Part shown: piece by piece, positions 1 to 9,095 of the stretch
Numbering within the stretch: position 1 is the stretch's first letter
Layout: each line of letters begins with the position of its first letter
DNA from: Chloroflexota bacterium
Lineage (GTDB): Bacteria > Chloroflexota > Anaerolineae > Promineifilales > Promineifilaceae
NCBI GenBank assembly: GCA_022616275.1
Contig: JAKEFB010000034.1
Coordinates: forward strand, 20,312 to 84,311
DNA: 64,000 bases
Direction: 5' to 3'
The notes under the pieces: generated by a model
What the model was told of the DNA's origin: nothing
The model's database searches: none
The model's input: the letters and a program-made list of their open reading frames with translations, nothing else
Position numbers and translations under genes: made by a program

Positions 1-18
1 GTTGCTCGTTTATGATGG

Positions 19-76
19 CCTGGTGTAGGGGCACGATGGGAGTTCGGCTGCCGAACTCACGTGCCCCTACACCAGG
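19..76. repeat. Nested palindrome at the 3' end of uvrA
   Basis: Outer 17-base arms at 19-35 and 60-76 are perfect inverted copies. An inner hairpin has 8-base arms at 40-47 and 51-58 with a 3-base loop. The stop codon of the uvrA fusion (67-69, minus strand) lies inside the outer arm, so the element overlaps the gene end. There is no T-run, so a classical terminator is unlikely. It resembles a dispersed palindromic repeat. Confidence 0.75.
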
Positions 77-3000
77 ACCGGGCGGAGGAAGCGGCCGGTG
101 TGGCTGGTTTCGATCTGGGCGACGGCTTCGGGGGGGCCTTCGGCGACGATGTAGCCGCCGGCCGCGCCGCCTTCCGGGCCGAGGTCTATCAGCCAGTCGG
201 CGGTCTTGATCACGTCCAGGTTGTGCTCGATGACGATGACGGTGTTGCCGGCGTCTACTAACCTGTGTAGCACGTCGAGCAGCCTCTGGATGTCGGCGAA
301 GTGCAGCCCGGTCGTCGGCTCGTCCAGGATGTAAATCGTCCGGCCGGTGGCTACCCGGCACAGTTCCCGGGCCAGCTTCACCCGCTGCGCCTCGCCGCCG
401 CTCAACGTCGTTGCGCTCTGGCCCAACTTGACGTAGTCCAGACCCACGTCGTGGACCGTCTGCAGGATGCGCTCAATCCGTGGGTAGCCGGCAAAGAAGG
501 CCAGGGCCTCCTGCACGTCCATCTCCAGCACCTCGGCAATGTTCCTGCCCCGGACAGTGATCTCCAGCGTGTGCCGGTTGAAACGCTGCCCCTTGCAGTC
601 CTGGCAGAGCACCCAGACGTCGGGCAGAAAGTGCATCTCAATCTTCTTCTGGCCGTGGCCCTGGCAGGCTTCGCAGCGGCCGCCTTTGGCGTTGAAGCTG
701 AAGCGGCCGGCGGTGTAGCCGCACGCCCTGGCTTCCGGCGTCCCGGCAAAGAGCTGGCGGATGTCGTCGAAGACGCCGACGTAGGTGGCTGGGTTGGAGC
801 GCGGGGTGCGGCCGATGGGGTCCTGGGTGATGTTGATGACTTTGTCCAACTGCTCCAGCCCCTCTACCCGGTCGTGCGGGCCGGGCGTGGCCTGGGCGCC
901 GTGCAGGGAACGGACCAGGGCCGGGTAGAGCGTCTCGGCCACCAGGCTGCTCTTGCCGCTGCCGCTGACGCCGGTGACGCAGGTCAGCACGCCAAGGGGG
1001 AAGCGGGCGTTTATCTGCTTCAGGTTGAACAGCCGCGCGCCGTAGATAGCCAGCCAGCCGGCCGGTTCTCGTCGCTGCCCCTCGTTTGGGGCGGTGATGG
1101 CCAGCTCGCCGCTCAGGTAGCGGCCGGTTAGCGAGCCCGGGTTGGCGGCGATGTCGGCCGGCGTCCCGGCGGCGACCACCTGCCCGCCCAAGACACCCGC
1201 TCCCGGCCCGAAGTCAATCAACCAGTCGGCGGCGCGCATCGTCTCGGCGTCGTGCTCGACTACCAACACAGTGTTGCCTATGTCGCGCAGTTGCAGGAGC
1301 GTATCCAGCAGGTTGCGCTGGTCGCGGGCGTGCAGGCCAATAGACGGCTCGTCCAGGATGTAGAGGACGCCGACCAGGCCGCAGCCGAGCTGGCTGGCCA
1401 GGCGGATGCGCTGCCCTTCACCGCCGGAGAGGGTCGGGGCCGGCCGGTCCAGGGTCAGGTAGTGCAGGCCGACGTTGCAGGTGAAGCCCAACCGGTCGCG
1501 CAACTCCTTGAGCACTTCCCCGGCGATGGCCAGCTTCTCGGCCGGCAACACTCCGCCGAGCGACTCTACCCAGCCCAATGCCTGCTCGATGGTCTGGGCC
1601 ATAACCTGGGGGAAGGTCTTGTCGCCAATGGTGACGGCCCGGGCCTCGGCCGTCAGCCGCTCGCCATGACAGGTCGGGCAGGGCTGCTTGCTCATAAAGC
1701 TGGCATACCAGCGCCGGGTGCCGTCCGACTTGGTCTGGCGGAAGAGCCGGTTGACGTGGTAGACAATGCCCTGGACCACCTGCCGGCTCTCCACCGACCA
1801 GGCGCCGCTGTCCGATTCGGCCGCGTGCCTGAAGTGGATCTTCTCCTCGCCGGAGCCATAGAGCAGCACGTCACGGAACTTCTGCGGCAACTCTTGCCAG
1901 GGCAACTCCAGGTCTACGCCGTAATGGGCAGCAATGGACTGGACATTTTCCAACCAGTTGACACCCTTCTTCTTGCGCAGGTTACCGTACCAGCGCACTG
2001 CCCCGTCCATGATCGAGATGGTTGGGTCCTGGACAATGAGGTCCGGGTCAATCTGCAACTGCGTGCCCAGGCCGTGGCAATCGGGACACATGCCGATGGG
2101 GGAGTTGGCGCTGAAGAGGGCGGCCGTCAATGGCGGCAGAATGGCCTCGCACTGAGGGCAGGCGTTGTGCTGGCTGAGTAACACCTCCTCGCCACCCAGT
2201 TCGACCACCAGCCTGCCCTGGCCGGCCTGCAAGGCCGCTTCGACGGCGTTAATGAGCCGGCCGGCAAACGCTTTCCGGCCCTCGCCGCCACCAGCCGGCA
2301 CTTCTAGTACCACAGGTTTGTAGTCGCTAACTTTAGTTGGCACACCAACTTTAGTGGGCTGGCCAGCCCCCGGAGCCAGCAGCCCGAAGCGCGCCCCACC
2401 CGGCAACAGGGCCAGTTGATCGGCAATCTGCTGGGCGCTCATTGGCTCGATGGCCTGGCCACACTGGGGGCAATGCTGCATGCCGATCCGGGAGAAGAGC
2501 ACCCGCAGGTAGTCTACCACTTCCGTTACCGTGCCGACGGTCGAGCGGGGGTTCTTGCTGACCGTCTTCTGCTCGATGGCCACGGCCGGGCTGAGGCCGC
2601 CGATGAACTCTACTTTGGGCTTCTCCATCTGCTCCAGGTAGCGGCGGACGAAGGGCGACAGGCTCTCCACGTAGCGACGCTGCCCCTCGGCGTAGAGGGT
2701 ATCGAAAGCCAGTGAAGACTTGCCACTGCCGCTGACGCCGGTGAGCACCACCAGCTTGTAACGGGGAATGTGGACGTCAATGTGCTTAAGGTTGTGCTGG
2801 GCCGCGCCACGAACGACGATGGCGGCCGGATCAATAGATTTTTGATGCTTGATTTTTGATTTTAGATTAGCAAAGGGGGTGCTGGTGTGGTGGCCATTGC
2901 TGGCCTGGAAGGCAGCCAGGCGGGTACGGGGGCCGGGCAGGAAGCGGGCCGGTTGGAAGGGGCGGGCGGGCTGGTCGCCGGTCGGAAGCAGGTTCATTAG

Positions 3001-3861
3001 CTTTAGCTTTGACCGGACAGGCATGCTGAGCTGAGGGGTCTCTTCGTAAATGGCGCGTAGCTCGACGAAGGTGGCGTTGCCGCCCTCCATCAGCGCCGCC
3101 AGCCGGTCCAATAGGGCGCGCTCCTCCAGTGTGACCTGATCTTCCTTCTTGACGCCCAACTCCCACCACATATCCCACGGCCCGACCTCGACCTTATTCA
3201 GCGAAGCCAGGTCCTGGAGCAGGCAGGCACGAATCATCGGGAGTCCCCGCCGCCGGACGCTATAGCCAAAGCGCCCCGACCTCATCTCGCCGGACCGAAC
3301 CAACTGCCAGGCCCGGCCGGCGGTAATATACTGCTCCGGCCCCATGTCGTACGTGTCAAATGTAATCTTGTGTTTGGCCCGTTGCCTGTCGTCCAGTTGT
3401 GGGTCCACCAGCACCCAGCGCGCCTGGGCCGCCGACCAGTACTCGGCCACCCAGTGGCCGGCGTGCATCGGCCCAAAATAGCGGGCGAAGCCCATCCGCA
3501 CCCGCGCCGGCAAGCCCTGGTGGCGCAGCAGGGCGCAAAACAATATGGCGAACTCACGACAGTTGCCGCCCATCCGCTCGTCCGGCGGCCGGGCCACTGT
3601 CAGCGGCCGGTCGTCCACTTCGTGTAGCCGGGCTAACATCTGCCACACCGGCCGGAGGTTCGCTTCTCGCCGCTGGACAGTGCTGAGTTCCACGTCGAAG
3701 AGCCGCGCGTCGTAAACGTGCATGACCAATCCCTGCACTACCCGGCACAGCCCCGGGATGTCGGCCGGCAACCCATCCAAGAACTCCGCGTACTCCCGTG
3801 GGTCCGTCATCACCCCCTGCTGTGCGTAATACACCAACGGATCTCTCTGAAAATCAGACAT
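67..3861 (-). CDS. uvrA: Transglutaminase-like domain fused to excinuclease ABC subunit A
   Basis: A 1264-residue protein. Residues about 1-210 are a transglutaminase-like cysteine-protease fold with an apparent triad: Cys101 (GNCREF), His136 ([10 protein letters not shown]), Asp153 (VLVDPQLD). Residues about 347-1264 are a complete UvrA, close to the usual 940-residue length: first Walker [10 protein letters not shown] near 375, CPQCG and later zinc modules, two LSGGE signatures, and both DEPSIGLH and DEPTTGLH Walker B regions. UvrA is the damage-recognition ATPase of nucleotide excision repair, working with UvrB. The start is ATG at 3861 because AGGAGG lies 5 bases upstream; the frame stays open to 3972 but has no ribosome site there. 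The linker at residues 331-344 is encoded by heptamer repeats. The UvrA call is firm. The role of the N-terminal domain is unknown; it could be a protease, a transglutaminase or a binding module. Confidence 0.93.
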   Translation of the reverse strand: MSDFQRDPLVYYAQQGVMTDPREYAEFLDGLPADIPGLCRVVQGLVMHVYDARLFDVELSTVQRREANLRPVWQMLARLHEVDDRPLTVARPPDERMGGNCREFAILFCALLRHQGLPARVRMGFARYFGPMHAGHWVAEYWSAAQARWVLVDPQLDDRQRAKHKITFDTYDMGPEQYITAGRAWQLVRSGEMRSGRFGYSVRRRGLPMIRACLLQDLASLNKVEVGPWDMWWELGVKKEDQVTLEERALLDRLAALMEGGNATFVELRAIYEETPQLSMPVRSKLKLMNLLPTGDQPARPFQPARFLPGPRTRLAAFQASNGHHTSTPFANLKSKIKHQKSIDPAAIVVRGAAQHNLKHIDVHIPRYKLVVLTGVSGSGKSSLAFDTLYAEGQRRYVESLSPFVRRYLEQMEKPKVEFIGGLSPAVAIEQKTVSKNPRSTVGTVTEVVDYLRVLFSRIGMQHCPQCGQAIEPMSAQQIADQLALLPGGARFGLLAPGAGQPTKVGVPTKVSDYKPVVLEVPAGGGEGRKAFAGRLINAVEAALQAGQGRLVVELGGEEVLLSQHNACPQCEAILPPLTAALFSANSPIGMCPDCHGLGTQLQIDPDLIVQDPTISIMDGAVRWYGNLRKKKGVNWLENVQSIAAHYGVDLELPWQELPQKFRDVLLYGSGEEKIHFRHAAESDSGAWSVESRQVVQGIVYHVNRLFRQTKSDGTRRWYASFMSKQPCPTCHGERLTAEARAVTIGDKTFPQVMAQTIEQALGWVESLGGVLPAEKLAIAGEVLKELRDRLGFTCNVGLHYLTLDRPAPTLSGGEGQRIRLASQLGCGLVGVLYILDEPSIGLHARDQRNLLDTLLQLRDIGNTVLVVEHDAETMRAADWLIDFGPGAGVLGGQVVAAGTPADIAANPGSLTGRYLSGELAITAPNEGQRREPAGWLAIYGARLFNLKQINARFPLGVLTCVTGVSGSGKSSLVAETLYPALVRSLHGAQATPGPHDRVEGLEQLDKVINITQDPIGRTPRSNPATYVGVFDDIRQLFAGTPEARACGYTAGRFSFNAKGGRCEACQGHGQKKIEMHFLPDVWVLCQDCKGQRFNRHTLEITVRGRNIAEVLEMDVQEALAFFAGYPRIERILQTVHDVGLDYVKLGQSATTLSGGEAQRVKLARELCRVATGRTIYILDEPTTGLHFADIQRLLDVLHRLVDAGNTVIVIEHNLDVIKTADWLIDLGPEGGAAGGYIVAEGPPEAVAQIETSHTGRFLRPVLV
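2840..2867. repeat. Heptamer array inside the uvrA fusion linker
   Basis: Four consecutive 7-base units, TTTTGAT, GCTTGAT, TTTTGAT and TTTAGAT, fill 2840-2867. The AT-rich array sits in GC-rich coding sequence and encodes the basic linker [13 protein letters not shown] between the transglutaminase-like and UvrA parts. Arrays of this type are otherwise intergenic in the window. Confidence 0.8.
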
Positions 3862-3876
3862 ATCTACCTCCTGAAA

Positions 3877-3962
3877 GCAATGAGCAATGAGCGATGAGGT
3901 CTGCAAGTTTGCAAGTATGCGAATGACCTGCCACTTGCATACTTGCCCCTTGCCCCCTGCCC
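3877..3962. repeat. Short tandem repeats in the uvrA / WYL divergent gap
   Basis: The stretch holds GAGCAAT-type heptamers (3877-3898), then GCAAGTAT-like octamers and their inverted counterparts (ACTTGCAT and related, 3903-3962). It lies in the 5' leader region of the uvrA fusion. Confidence 0.65.
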
Positions 3963-3985
3963 GAACCTGCATTCTAACCTCCCAT

Positions 3986-4027
3986 ACCTGACACCTTTTG
4001 TCAGGTTCTGTGGTATCATTGCCTGTT
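3986..4027 (+). promoter_or_regulatory. Operator-like palindrome and -10 box before the WYL gene
   Basis: ACCTGACA (3986-3993) and TGTCAGGT (3999-4006) form a perfect palindrome with a 5-base centre. TATCAT (4014-4019) could be the -10 box, with CTGACA (3988-3993) as a -35 at a long 20-base spacing. The start codon at 4028 is only 8 bases after the -10, so the mRNA would be almost leaderless. The palindrome overlaps the presumed promoter and could be the autoregulatory site of the WYL protein; that role is inferred. Confidence 0.4.
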
Positions 4028-5014
4028 ATGCGGGCCGATCGGTTGCTGTCAATTTTGCTACTCCTGCAAGCCAGGGGCCGGATGACGGCCGGAGAACTGG
4101 CGCAGCGGCTGGAGGTTTCGGAGCGGACGATTTACCGTGACCTGGACGCCCTGAGCACGGCCGGCGTTCCCGTCTATACCGAGCGAGGGCCAAACGGCGG
4201 CTGCGTCCTGGATGAAGGCTACCGGACCGATCTGACCGGCCTGACGGAAAGCGAAGCTGGTTCGCTGCTGGCTTCCCGCTCGGCCGACCCGCTGGCCGAC
4301 CTGGGGCTGGGCAAGTCATTAGAAGGGGCTGTCTTAAAGCTGGCCGCGGCCCTGCCCCGGATGCAGCGCGAGGGGGTGGAGCGGATGCGGCAGCGCATTC
4401 ACCTGGACGCGGCTGGCTGGTTCCAGTTCGAGGAGCCAACGCCGTACCTGCCGACTATTCAGGAAGCGCTGTGGCAGGAGCGCCGGCTGCGGCTGATCTA
4501 CCGCCGGGCCGATGGGGCCTGGGTCAAGCGGCTGGTGGACCCCTACGGGCTGGTGGCCAAGGCCAGCGTCTGGTACCTGGTGGGGGCAATGAACCGCAAG
4601 GTGGCCATTTACCGCATTTCCCGGGTGCAGGAGGCCGAGATGACGGAGAGTCACTTCCAGCGCCCGGCCGACTTCGACCTGGCGACGTTCTGGCAGGGAA
4701 CGTTCCGCCAGTTCGAGGCCAGCCTGGGCGAGTACCGGGCCACGCTGCGCATTGCGCCTGGCTCTGAACCAGCCCTGCAGGCGGCTTTTGGCGAACGCGT
4801 CCACGAGCTGCTGGCCCAGGCCGGCCGGCCGGGCGACCAGGGTCGCTATACCCTATCCGTCACCTTCCAATCGTTCGAGCAGGCCCGCAGCATCCTCCTG
4901 GGCCTGGGGAGCCAGGTGGAAGTGCTGGCCCCGCCAGAGCTGCGCGAGAGCATCGTAGCCCTGGCGGCCGAGGTGGTTGCCTTTTACAGGTTAGGAGTGG
5001 AGAGTGGAGATTAG
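4028..5014 (+). CDS. HTH and WYL-domain transcriptional regulator
   Basis: A 328-residue cytoplasmic DNA-binding regulator. Residues 1-57 are a winged HTH_11 domain with recognition helix SERTIYRDLDAL. The WYL domain is in the middle, with VWYLVG near 180-186, followed by a WCX-like C-terminal part. WYL proteins bind nucleic-acid-type or nucleotide ligands and often control DNA repair or defence genes. It is divergent from the uvrA fusion, with a palindromic operator between them, which makes control of that gene plausible but unproven. ATG 4028 was chosen because MRADRLLSILL is the usual N-terminus; the frame extends to 3998. The last seven residues and the TAG stop come from a heptamer repeat array. 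Confidence 0.88.
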   Translation: MRADRLLSILLLLQARGRMTAGELAQRLEVSERTIYRDLDALSTAGVPVYTERGPNGGCVLDEGYRTDLTGLTESEAGSLLASRSADPLADLGLGKSLEGAVLKLAAALPRMQREGVERMRQRIHLDAAGWFQFEEPTPYLPTIQEALWQERRLRLIYRRADGAWVKRLVDPYGLVAKASVWYLVGAMNRKVAIYRISRVQEAEMTESHFQRPADFDLATFWQGTFRQFEASLGEYRATLRIAPGSEPALQAAFGERVHELLAQAGRPGDQGRYTLSVTFQSFEQARSILLGLGSQVEVLAPPELRESIVALAAEVVAFYRLGVESGD

Positions 5015-5058
5015 AGATTGGAGATTGGTTAATCTCTAATCTCCAATCTCTAATCTCT
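4991..5058. repeat. Inverted heptamer array between the WYL and SDR genes
   Basis: TTAGGAG, TGGAGAG, TGGAGAT, TAGAGAT and TGGAGAT run in tandem from 4991. Inverted units (AATCTCT, AATCTCC) then follow to 5058, so the RNA would fold into a long hairpin. The stop codon of the WYL gene (5012-5014) is inside the fourth unit. Confidence 0.85.
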
Positions 5059-5070
5059 GAAAAGGTCGCT

Positions 5071-5772
5071 ATGGACACGAAAATCGCCGTCGTCACCGGG
5101 GGGAACCGGGGCATTGGGCTGGAGATTTGCCGCCAATTGGGACGGCTGGGCATTCAGGTGATCCTGACGGCGCGGAGTGTGGGCAGGGGGACGGCCGCGG
5201 CCGGGGCATTGCAGGCTGAAGGGTTGCCGGTGCATTTCCACCCCCTGGACGTGGCCGATCAGATGGCCGTGCGCCGGCTGGCCAAAACGCTGGCCGACGA
5301 CTACGGCCGGACCGACATCCTGGTCAACAACGCCGCCGTGTACCTGGATCCAGGACTCTCTATAGCGGAGATGGACCTGGCCCTGGTCCGCCAGACGATG
5401 GAGACGAACTTTTACGGACCATTGCGCCTGTGCCAGATAATCGCGCCCTTAATGCGGCGCAACAGCTACGGCCGGATCGTCAACCTGTCCAGCCAGATGG
5501 GCTCCCTGCGCCACATGGGCGCTGGGGCGCTGGCCTACCGTGTTTCCAAGACTGCCCTGAACGCCCTGACGCGGGTGCTGGCGGCCGAACTGCGGGGCAA
5601 CAATATCCTGGTCAATTCGGTAGACCCGGGCTGGGTGCGGACGGAGATGGGCGGCGACCACGCGCCGCGTTCGGTGGAAGAGGGAGCGGAGACGGCCGTG
5701 TGGCTGGCCACGCTGCCGGACGGCGGGCCGACGGGGAGTTTCTTTAGAGATCGGCGGCCGGTGGAATGGTAA
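5071..5772 (+). CDS. Short-chain dehydrogenase/reductase
   Basis: A 233-residue NAD(P)-dependent oxidoreductase of the classical SDR family. TGGNRGIG at 9-16 is the cofactor loop, VNNAAVY stabilises the central sheet near residue 85, and the catalytic Ser140/141, Tyr156 and Lys160 are present in the YxxxK arrangement. The C-terminus, with GPTGSFFRDRRPVEW, is like plant-type carbonyl reductases. A weak AAAAGG ribosome site lies about 9 bases before ATG 5071. The substrate cannot be inferred. The gene is separated from the WYL gene by a repeat hairpin, so co-transcription is uncertain. Confidence 0.9.
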   Translation: MDTKIAVVTGGNRGIGLEICRQLGRLGIQVILTARSVGRGTAAAGALQAEGLPVHFHPLDVADQMAVRRLAKTLADDYGRTDILVNNAAVYLDPGLSIAEMDLALVRQTMETNFYGPLRLCQIIAPLMRRNSYGRIVNLSSQMGSLRHMGAGALAYRVSKTALNALTRVLAAELRGNNILVNSVDPGWVRTEMGGDHAPRSVEEGAETAVWLATLPDGGPTGSFFRDRRPVEW

Positions 5773-5872
5773 GCCTTGCTCCTATCAGCGATTACACGTA
5801 TTCGATTTGCCGGGCATGCGCAATCTCGCGCTTGCAGCGCAATCGCTCCAAGCGCGAGGTAGCTGTTTCCAC

Positions 5873-6231
5873 TCATTTTCCAGGAAGAGGTGTTATCCGA
5901 ATGCGCCTGTCTTCAACAACGGCAAAGTGGCCAGCCCAATTGGTCTGGCTCTCCAGGGCAGTTACGGCCACACGGGCGACATGGACAGCCGACGGCGCGG
6001 AGATTCTGAAAAGGACAACTCATTCACGGCCGGCAGCCGCGAGTGGAAGGCTAACTCGCCAAAATCCTTGTCAAAAGTGATGAGGATTTGGTTCTCCCGT
6101 TGCGCCCATTCAAGAACTTCTCTATCGCTTCTGCCAGGCGCCTCGGTGCGTACCCAAGCCACATCGTGCCCCCGGGCCCGTAATGCGGCAACCGCTGCTT
6201 CAGGGAAGTTTTCATTCGCCAACAGCAGCAC
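5873..6231 (-). pseudogene. Frameshifted DUF5615 PIN-like toxin
   Basis: The intact start (MLLLANENFPEAAVAALR... LITFDKDFGELAF) is a DUF5615 PIN-like toxin of about 118 residues. After LPAVNE the annotated frame turns into an unrelated tail and stops at 5962. The expected family ending (VLFRISAPSAVHVARVAV, then ESQTNWAGHFAVVED) is present in another frame and runs to TGA at 5873-5875. A one-base deletion near 6020-6035 explains this, and the total length of 359 bases is one short of a multiple of three. It is the partner of the DUF433 gene 4 bases upstream. A sequencing error in a run-poor site is the alternative. Confidence 0.8.
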
Positions 6232-6235
6232 GGAC

Positions 6236-6475
6236 TTAAACCCCTGTTAACTCCAGAGGATAAACTCTCTCAGCCCGCAAGATGGCGCTAGCATAACCCA
6301 GGCAAGCCTGAATGTCTTCTGGCGTCAGGCCGGGATAATTTTGTAGGATTTCCATCTCGCTCCACCCCTGAGCCAACAAATCAACGATAAACTCAACGGC
6401 CAGCCGCGTGCCTTTAATAACAGGTTTGCCCACCAGGATGTTTGGATCAATTACAATACGCTCTTGCCAGTTCAT
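6236..6475 (-). CDS. DUF433 antitoxin
   Basis: A 79-residue protein with the DUF433 pattern: IVIDPNILVGKPVIKGTRLAVEFIVDLLAQGWSE, then LTPEDIQACLGYA. DUF433 proteins are small helix-turn-helix antitoxins usually encoded just before a DUF5615 PIN-like toxin, and that is the order here on the minus strand, with 4 bases between the genes. AAGGAG lies 7 bases before ATG 6475. Its partner carries a frameshift, so the antitoxin may be an orphan in practice. Confidence 0.88.
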   Translation of the reverse strand: MNWQERIVIDPNILVGKPVIKGTRLAVEFIVDLLAQGWSEMEILQNYPGLTPEDIQACLGYASAILRAERVYPLELTGV

Positions 6476-6697
6476 CCAGAAACTCCTTACACCAGCAGAT
6501 CATATAACCCATGTGCTGGCCTCTAATGTTTTCGCTGAGTCTACCTGATAATGCTCTACCTTCACAACCAACATTGCTCTTTCCTTGTCAGGCTTATTGT
6601 ACAGGATTGCCGTCCAACAACAATTGGCTGCTGTCAACTCCGGCAATCGTTCGAAAGCGTCAAGTCTTTTGACAAAAATTGGAGAGATTAAAGCGGT

Positions 6698-6726
6698 TTG
6701 TTCCCCTCTACCAGGCGTGCTACAAT
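6698..6726 (+). promoter_or_regulatory. argS promoter
   Basis: TTGTTC (6698-6703) and TACAAT (6721-6726) are spaced by 17 bases. The start codon of argS is at 6738, only 11 bases after the -10 box, so transcription would begin a few bases before ATG and leave no room for a ribosome binding site. Confidence 0.55.
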
Positions 6727-6737
6727 GCCGGCCGGTT

Positions 6738-8399
6738 ATGAGAACACGTCACGATTTGGGGCTGCAAGTCCAGGCAGCCATTGCCAACGCACAGACAGCC
6801 GGCGATTTGCCGGCTTTTGAAATTCCACCGGTGGTTATCGAGCGGCCGCGCGACGCCGGCTACGGCGACTATGCCACCCCGTCGGCCATGCCCCTGGCCC
6901 GGCTGGCCCGACTGGCCCCGCTGAAGATCGCCGAGGCCATCGCCGGCCACCTCGACCGGCCGGCCTACCTGAGCGAAGTGACCGTTTCGCCACCGGGGTT
7001 CATTAATTTCCGCCTGGCGCCCGGCTTCTTGCAGCAGCAGGTGGCAGAGATTGTCCGCCGGGGGGAGGCGTACGGCGCCTTTGACCTGGGCCAGGGCCGG
7101 CGAGTCCAGGTGGAGTTTGTCAGCGCCAACCCGACCGGGCCGTTGACCATCGGCCGCGGCCGGGGCGGTGTGATGGGTGATACGCTGGCCCGGGCTTTCG
7201 CCGCCGCCGGGTACGACGTGACCCGCGAGTATTACTTCAACAACGCCGGCCGGCAGATTGAGATGTTGGGCGAATCGCTCAAGATTCGTTACCAGCAGCT
7301 CCTGGGCCAGCCGGCGGTGCTGGGCGAGGACCATTACCAGGGCGATTACCTGTATTGGATCGCCGCCGTGCTGGTCAGCCAGTACGGCGACACGCTGCAG
7401 GAATCGCCGGCGATGGAGTTCGCCCGAATTGCCGAGAAGAGTATCTTTACCAGTATTCGGACTACGCTCCAGCGGCTGAATATCCGCTTTGACGTGTACT
7501 ACAATGAGAATGATCTCTACACTACCGGCCGGGTTTGGGAGGCGCTGGAGGCGCTGAACGAGCGGGGTTACGCCTACCAGCAGGATGGCGCACACTGGTT
7601 CCGCTCGAGCGCCTTTGGCGACGAGAAAGACCGGGTGCTGATCAAGTCCAGCGGCGAGCCGACGTACCGGATGGCCGACATTGCCTACCACTGGCACAAG
7701 GCCGAACGAGGCTTTGACCGGGTGGTGGACATTTTTGGCGCCGACCACCACGCCACCGCGCCGACGGTGTTGATGGGCGTGAAGGCCCTGGGTTACGATC
7801 CTGACTTTGTCCACGTCCTCATCCACCAATTTGTCACCCTTATCCGCGACGGTGAGCAGGTACGGATGAGTACCCGGCGCGGCCATTACGTGACGCTGGA
7901 CGAGCTGATGGACGAAGTCGGAGCGGACGCGGTGCGCTACTTTATGCTTTCCCGCTCCGGCAACAGCACCATTGACTTTGATATGGATCTGGCCGTGGAG
8001 CAATCGGACAAAAACCCTGTCTATTACATTCAAAACGCCCACGTCCGCTGCGCCGGCATCTTCCGCAAGTGGACCGAGGCCGGGCTGCCGCCCAACGCCG
8101 ACGAGGCGGCCGATTTGAGCCTGCTGACTCACGAGAGCGAGCTGGCTTTCCTGCGCAAAGCGCTGGAACTGCCCGAAGTGCTGGAGTTGATGGTCACCCA
8201 GTACGAGCCACATCACATTGCCTTCTATGCCTACGAGCTGGCGTCCATTTTCCACCCCACCTACGAAACGTGCCGGGTGCTGCACAGCGAAGTGCCGGAG
8301 CCGCTGCGGCTGGCCCGGCTGCGCTTTTATCGGGCGGCCAAGCAACTCTTCGGCCGGGTGCTGGACCTGATGGGGATGAGCGCCCTGGAGACGATGTAA
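6738..8399 (+). CDS. argS: Arginyl-tRNA synthetase
   Basis: A 553-residue class I aminoacyl-tRNA synthetase that charges tRNA-Arg. The N-terminal Arg-tRNA-synthetase domain (residues 1-90, with YGDYATPSAM) is followed by the catalytic core, with VEFVSANPTGPL before the HIGH site, NNAGRQIE and DIFGADHHATAP, then RMSTRRGHYVTLDEL in the KMSKS position. The anticodon-binding DALR domain (YELASIFHPTYE) ends the protein. The HIGH tetrapeptide reads TIGR instead of HVGH, which is atypical. ATG 6738 is chosen from the promoter position and conserved N-terminus; an in-frame start at 6585 adds unconserved residues. A hairpin element follows the stop by 1 base. Confidence 0.96.
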   Translation: MRTRHDLGLQVQAAIANAQTAGDLPAFEIPPVVIERPRDAGYGDYATPSAMPLARLARLAPLKIAEAIAGHLDRPAYLSEVTVSPPGFINFRLAPGFLQQQVAEIVRRGEAYGAFDLGQGRRVQVEFVSANPTGPLTIGRGRGGVMGDTLARAFAAAGYDVTREYYFNNAGRQIEMLGESLKIRYQQLLGQPAVLGEDHYQGDYLYWIAAVLVSQYGDTLQESPAMEFARIAEKSIFTSIRTTLQRLNIRFDVYYNENDLYTTGRVWEALEALNERGYAYQQDGAHWFRSSAFGDEKDRVLIKSSGEPTYRMADIAYHWHKAERGFDRVVDIFGADHHATAPTVLMGVKALGYDPDFVHVLIHQFVTLIRDGEQVRMSTRRGHYVTLDELMDEVGADAVRYFMLSRSGNSTIDFDMDLAVEQSDKNPVYYIQNAHVRCAGIFRKWTEAGLPPNADEAADLSLLTHESELAFLRKALELPEVLELMVTQYEPHHIAFYAYELASIFHPTYETCRVLHSEVPEPLRLARLRFYRAAKQLFGRVLDLMGMSALETM

Positions 8400-8400
8400 T

Positions 8401-8433
8401 AAACCCCGCAGGTCTTGGAGACCTGCGGGGTTT
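8401..8433. repeat. ACCCCGCAGGT hairpin, copy 1
   Basis: Perfect 15-base arms (8401-8415 and 8419-8433) with a TGG loop. It could terminate argS, as the arm ends in TTT. Two related elements occur at 15449-15481 and inside a coding region at 28673-28741, so it is a dispersed repeat and not only a terminator. Confidence 0.8.
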
Positions 8434-8448
8434 GCTGGAGATTATTGA

Positions 8449-9003
8449 ATGGGTTTGAAAAACGATGCCTGGATTCACCGTATGGCTCGCGAATACAAAA
8501 TGATCGAGCCTTTTGTCGAAAACCAGGTACGTGAAGGGGTCATTTCTTACGGCCTGTCGTCCTACGGCTATGACATCCGGGTGACGGACGAGTTTAAGAT
8601 TTTTACCAACGTTCATTCGGCCATTGTGGACCCCAAGCACTTTAACCCTAATTCGTTTGTTGATTTCAAAGGCGAGGTGTGTGTCATTCCGCCCAATTCC
8701 TTTGTCCTGGCCCGGACGGTGGAGTATTTCCGCATTCCCCGCAACGTCCTGACGATGTGTATCGGCAAGAGCACCTACGCCCGCTGTGGCCTCATCGTCA
8801 ACGTCACCCCTTTCGAGCCAGAATGGGAAGGATACGTTACCCTGGAAATCTCCAATACCACGCCGCTGCCGGCCCGCATTTATGCCAACGAGGGGATTGC
8901 CCAGGTGATCTTTTTCGAGGCCGACGAGGTGTGTGAGGTCTCTTACGCCGACCGCAAGGGGAAATACCAGGCGCAACAATCTATTGTCCTGCCGCGTATA
9001 TAA
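8449..9003 (+). CDS. dcd: dCTP deaminase
   Basis: A 184-residue enzyme that deaminates dCTP to dUTP, feeding thymidylate synthesis. [10 protein letters not shown], the [11 protein letters not shown] loop and VTLEISNT (catalytic Glu133) match the trimeric dCTP deaminase/dUTPase family, and the C-terminal [12 protein letters not shown] is the usual nucleotide-closing tail. The gene starts 16 bases after the hairpin following argS. Whether it is a mono- or bifunctional enzyme cannot be decided from sequence alone. Confidence 0.94.
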   Translation: MGLKNDAWIHRMAREYKMIEPFVENQVREGVISYGLSSYGYDIRVTDEFKIFTNVHSAIVDPKHFNPNSFVDFKGEVCVIPPNSFVLARTVEYFRIPRNVLTMCIGKSTYARCGLIVNVTPFEPEWEGYVTLEISNTTPLPARIYANEGIAQVIFFEADEVCEVSYADRKGKYQAQQSIVLPRI

Positions 9004-9033
9004 GAGTTAGAGTTGGGAGTTAGAGTTAGAGTG
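9004..9033. repeat. GAGTTA hexamer array
   Basis: Direct GAGTTA-type repeats begin immediately after the dcd stop codon. A weak inverted counterpart (CTCTAGCTCTTGCTCTC) follows near 9053. Confidence 0.65.
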
Positions 9034-9095
9034 TTTGCAAACTGGTTCCTCCTCTAGCTCTTGCTCTCGCGTTATCCTTCAGCAGAAATAAGTTT

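Noticed and set aside
301-2181. Plus-strand frames opposite uvrA
   Set aside because: They mirror the uvrA coding strand; no ribosome site and no recognisable product.
6720-8345. 541-codon minus-strand frame opposite argS
   Set aside because: It is a shadow of argS with no start signal and a composition typical of antisense frames in GC-rich genes.
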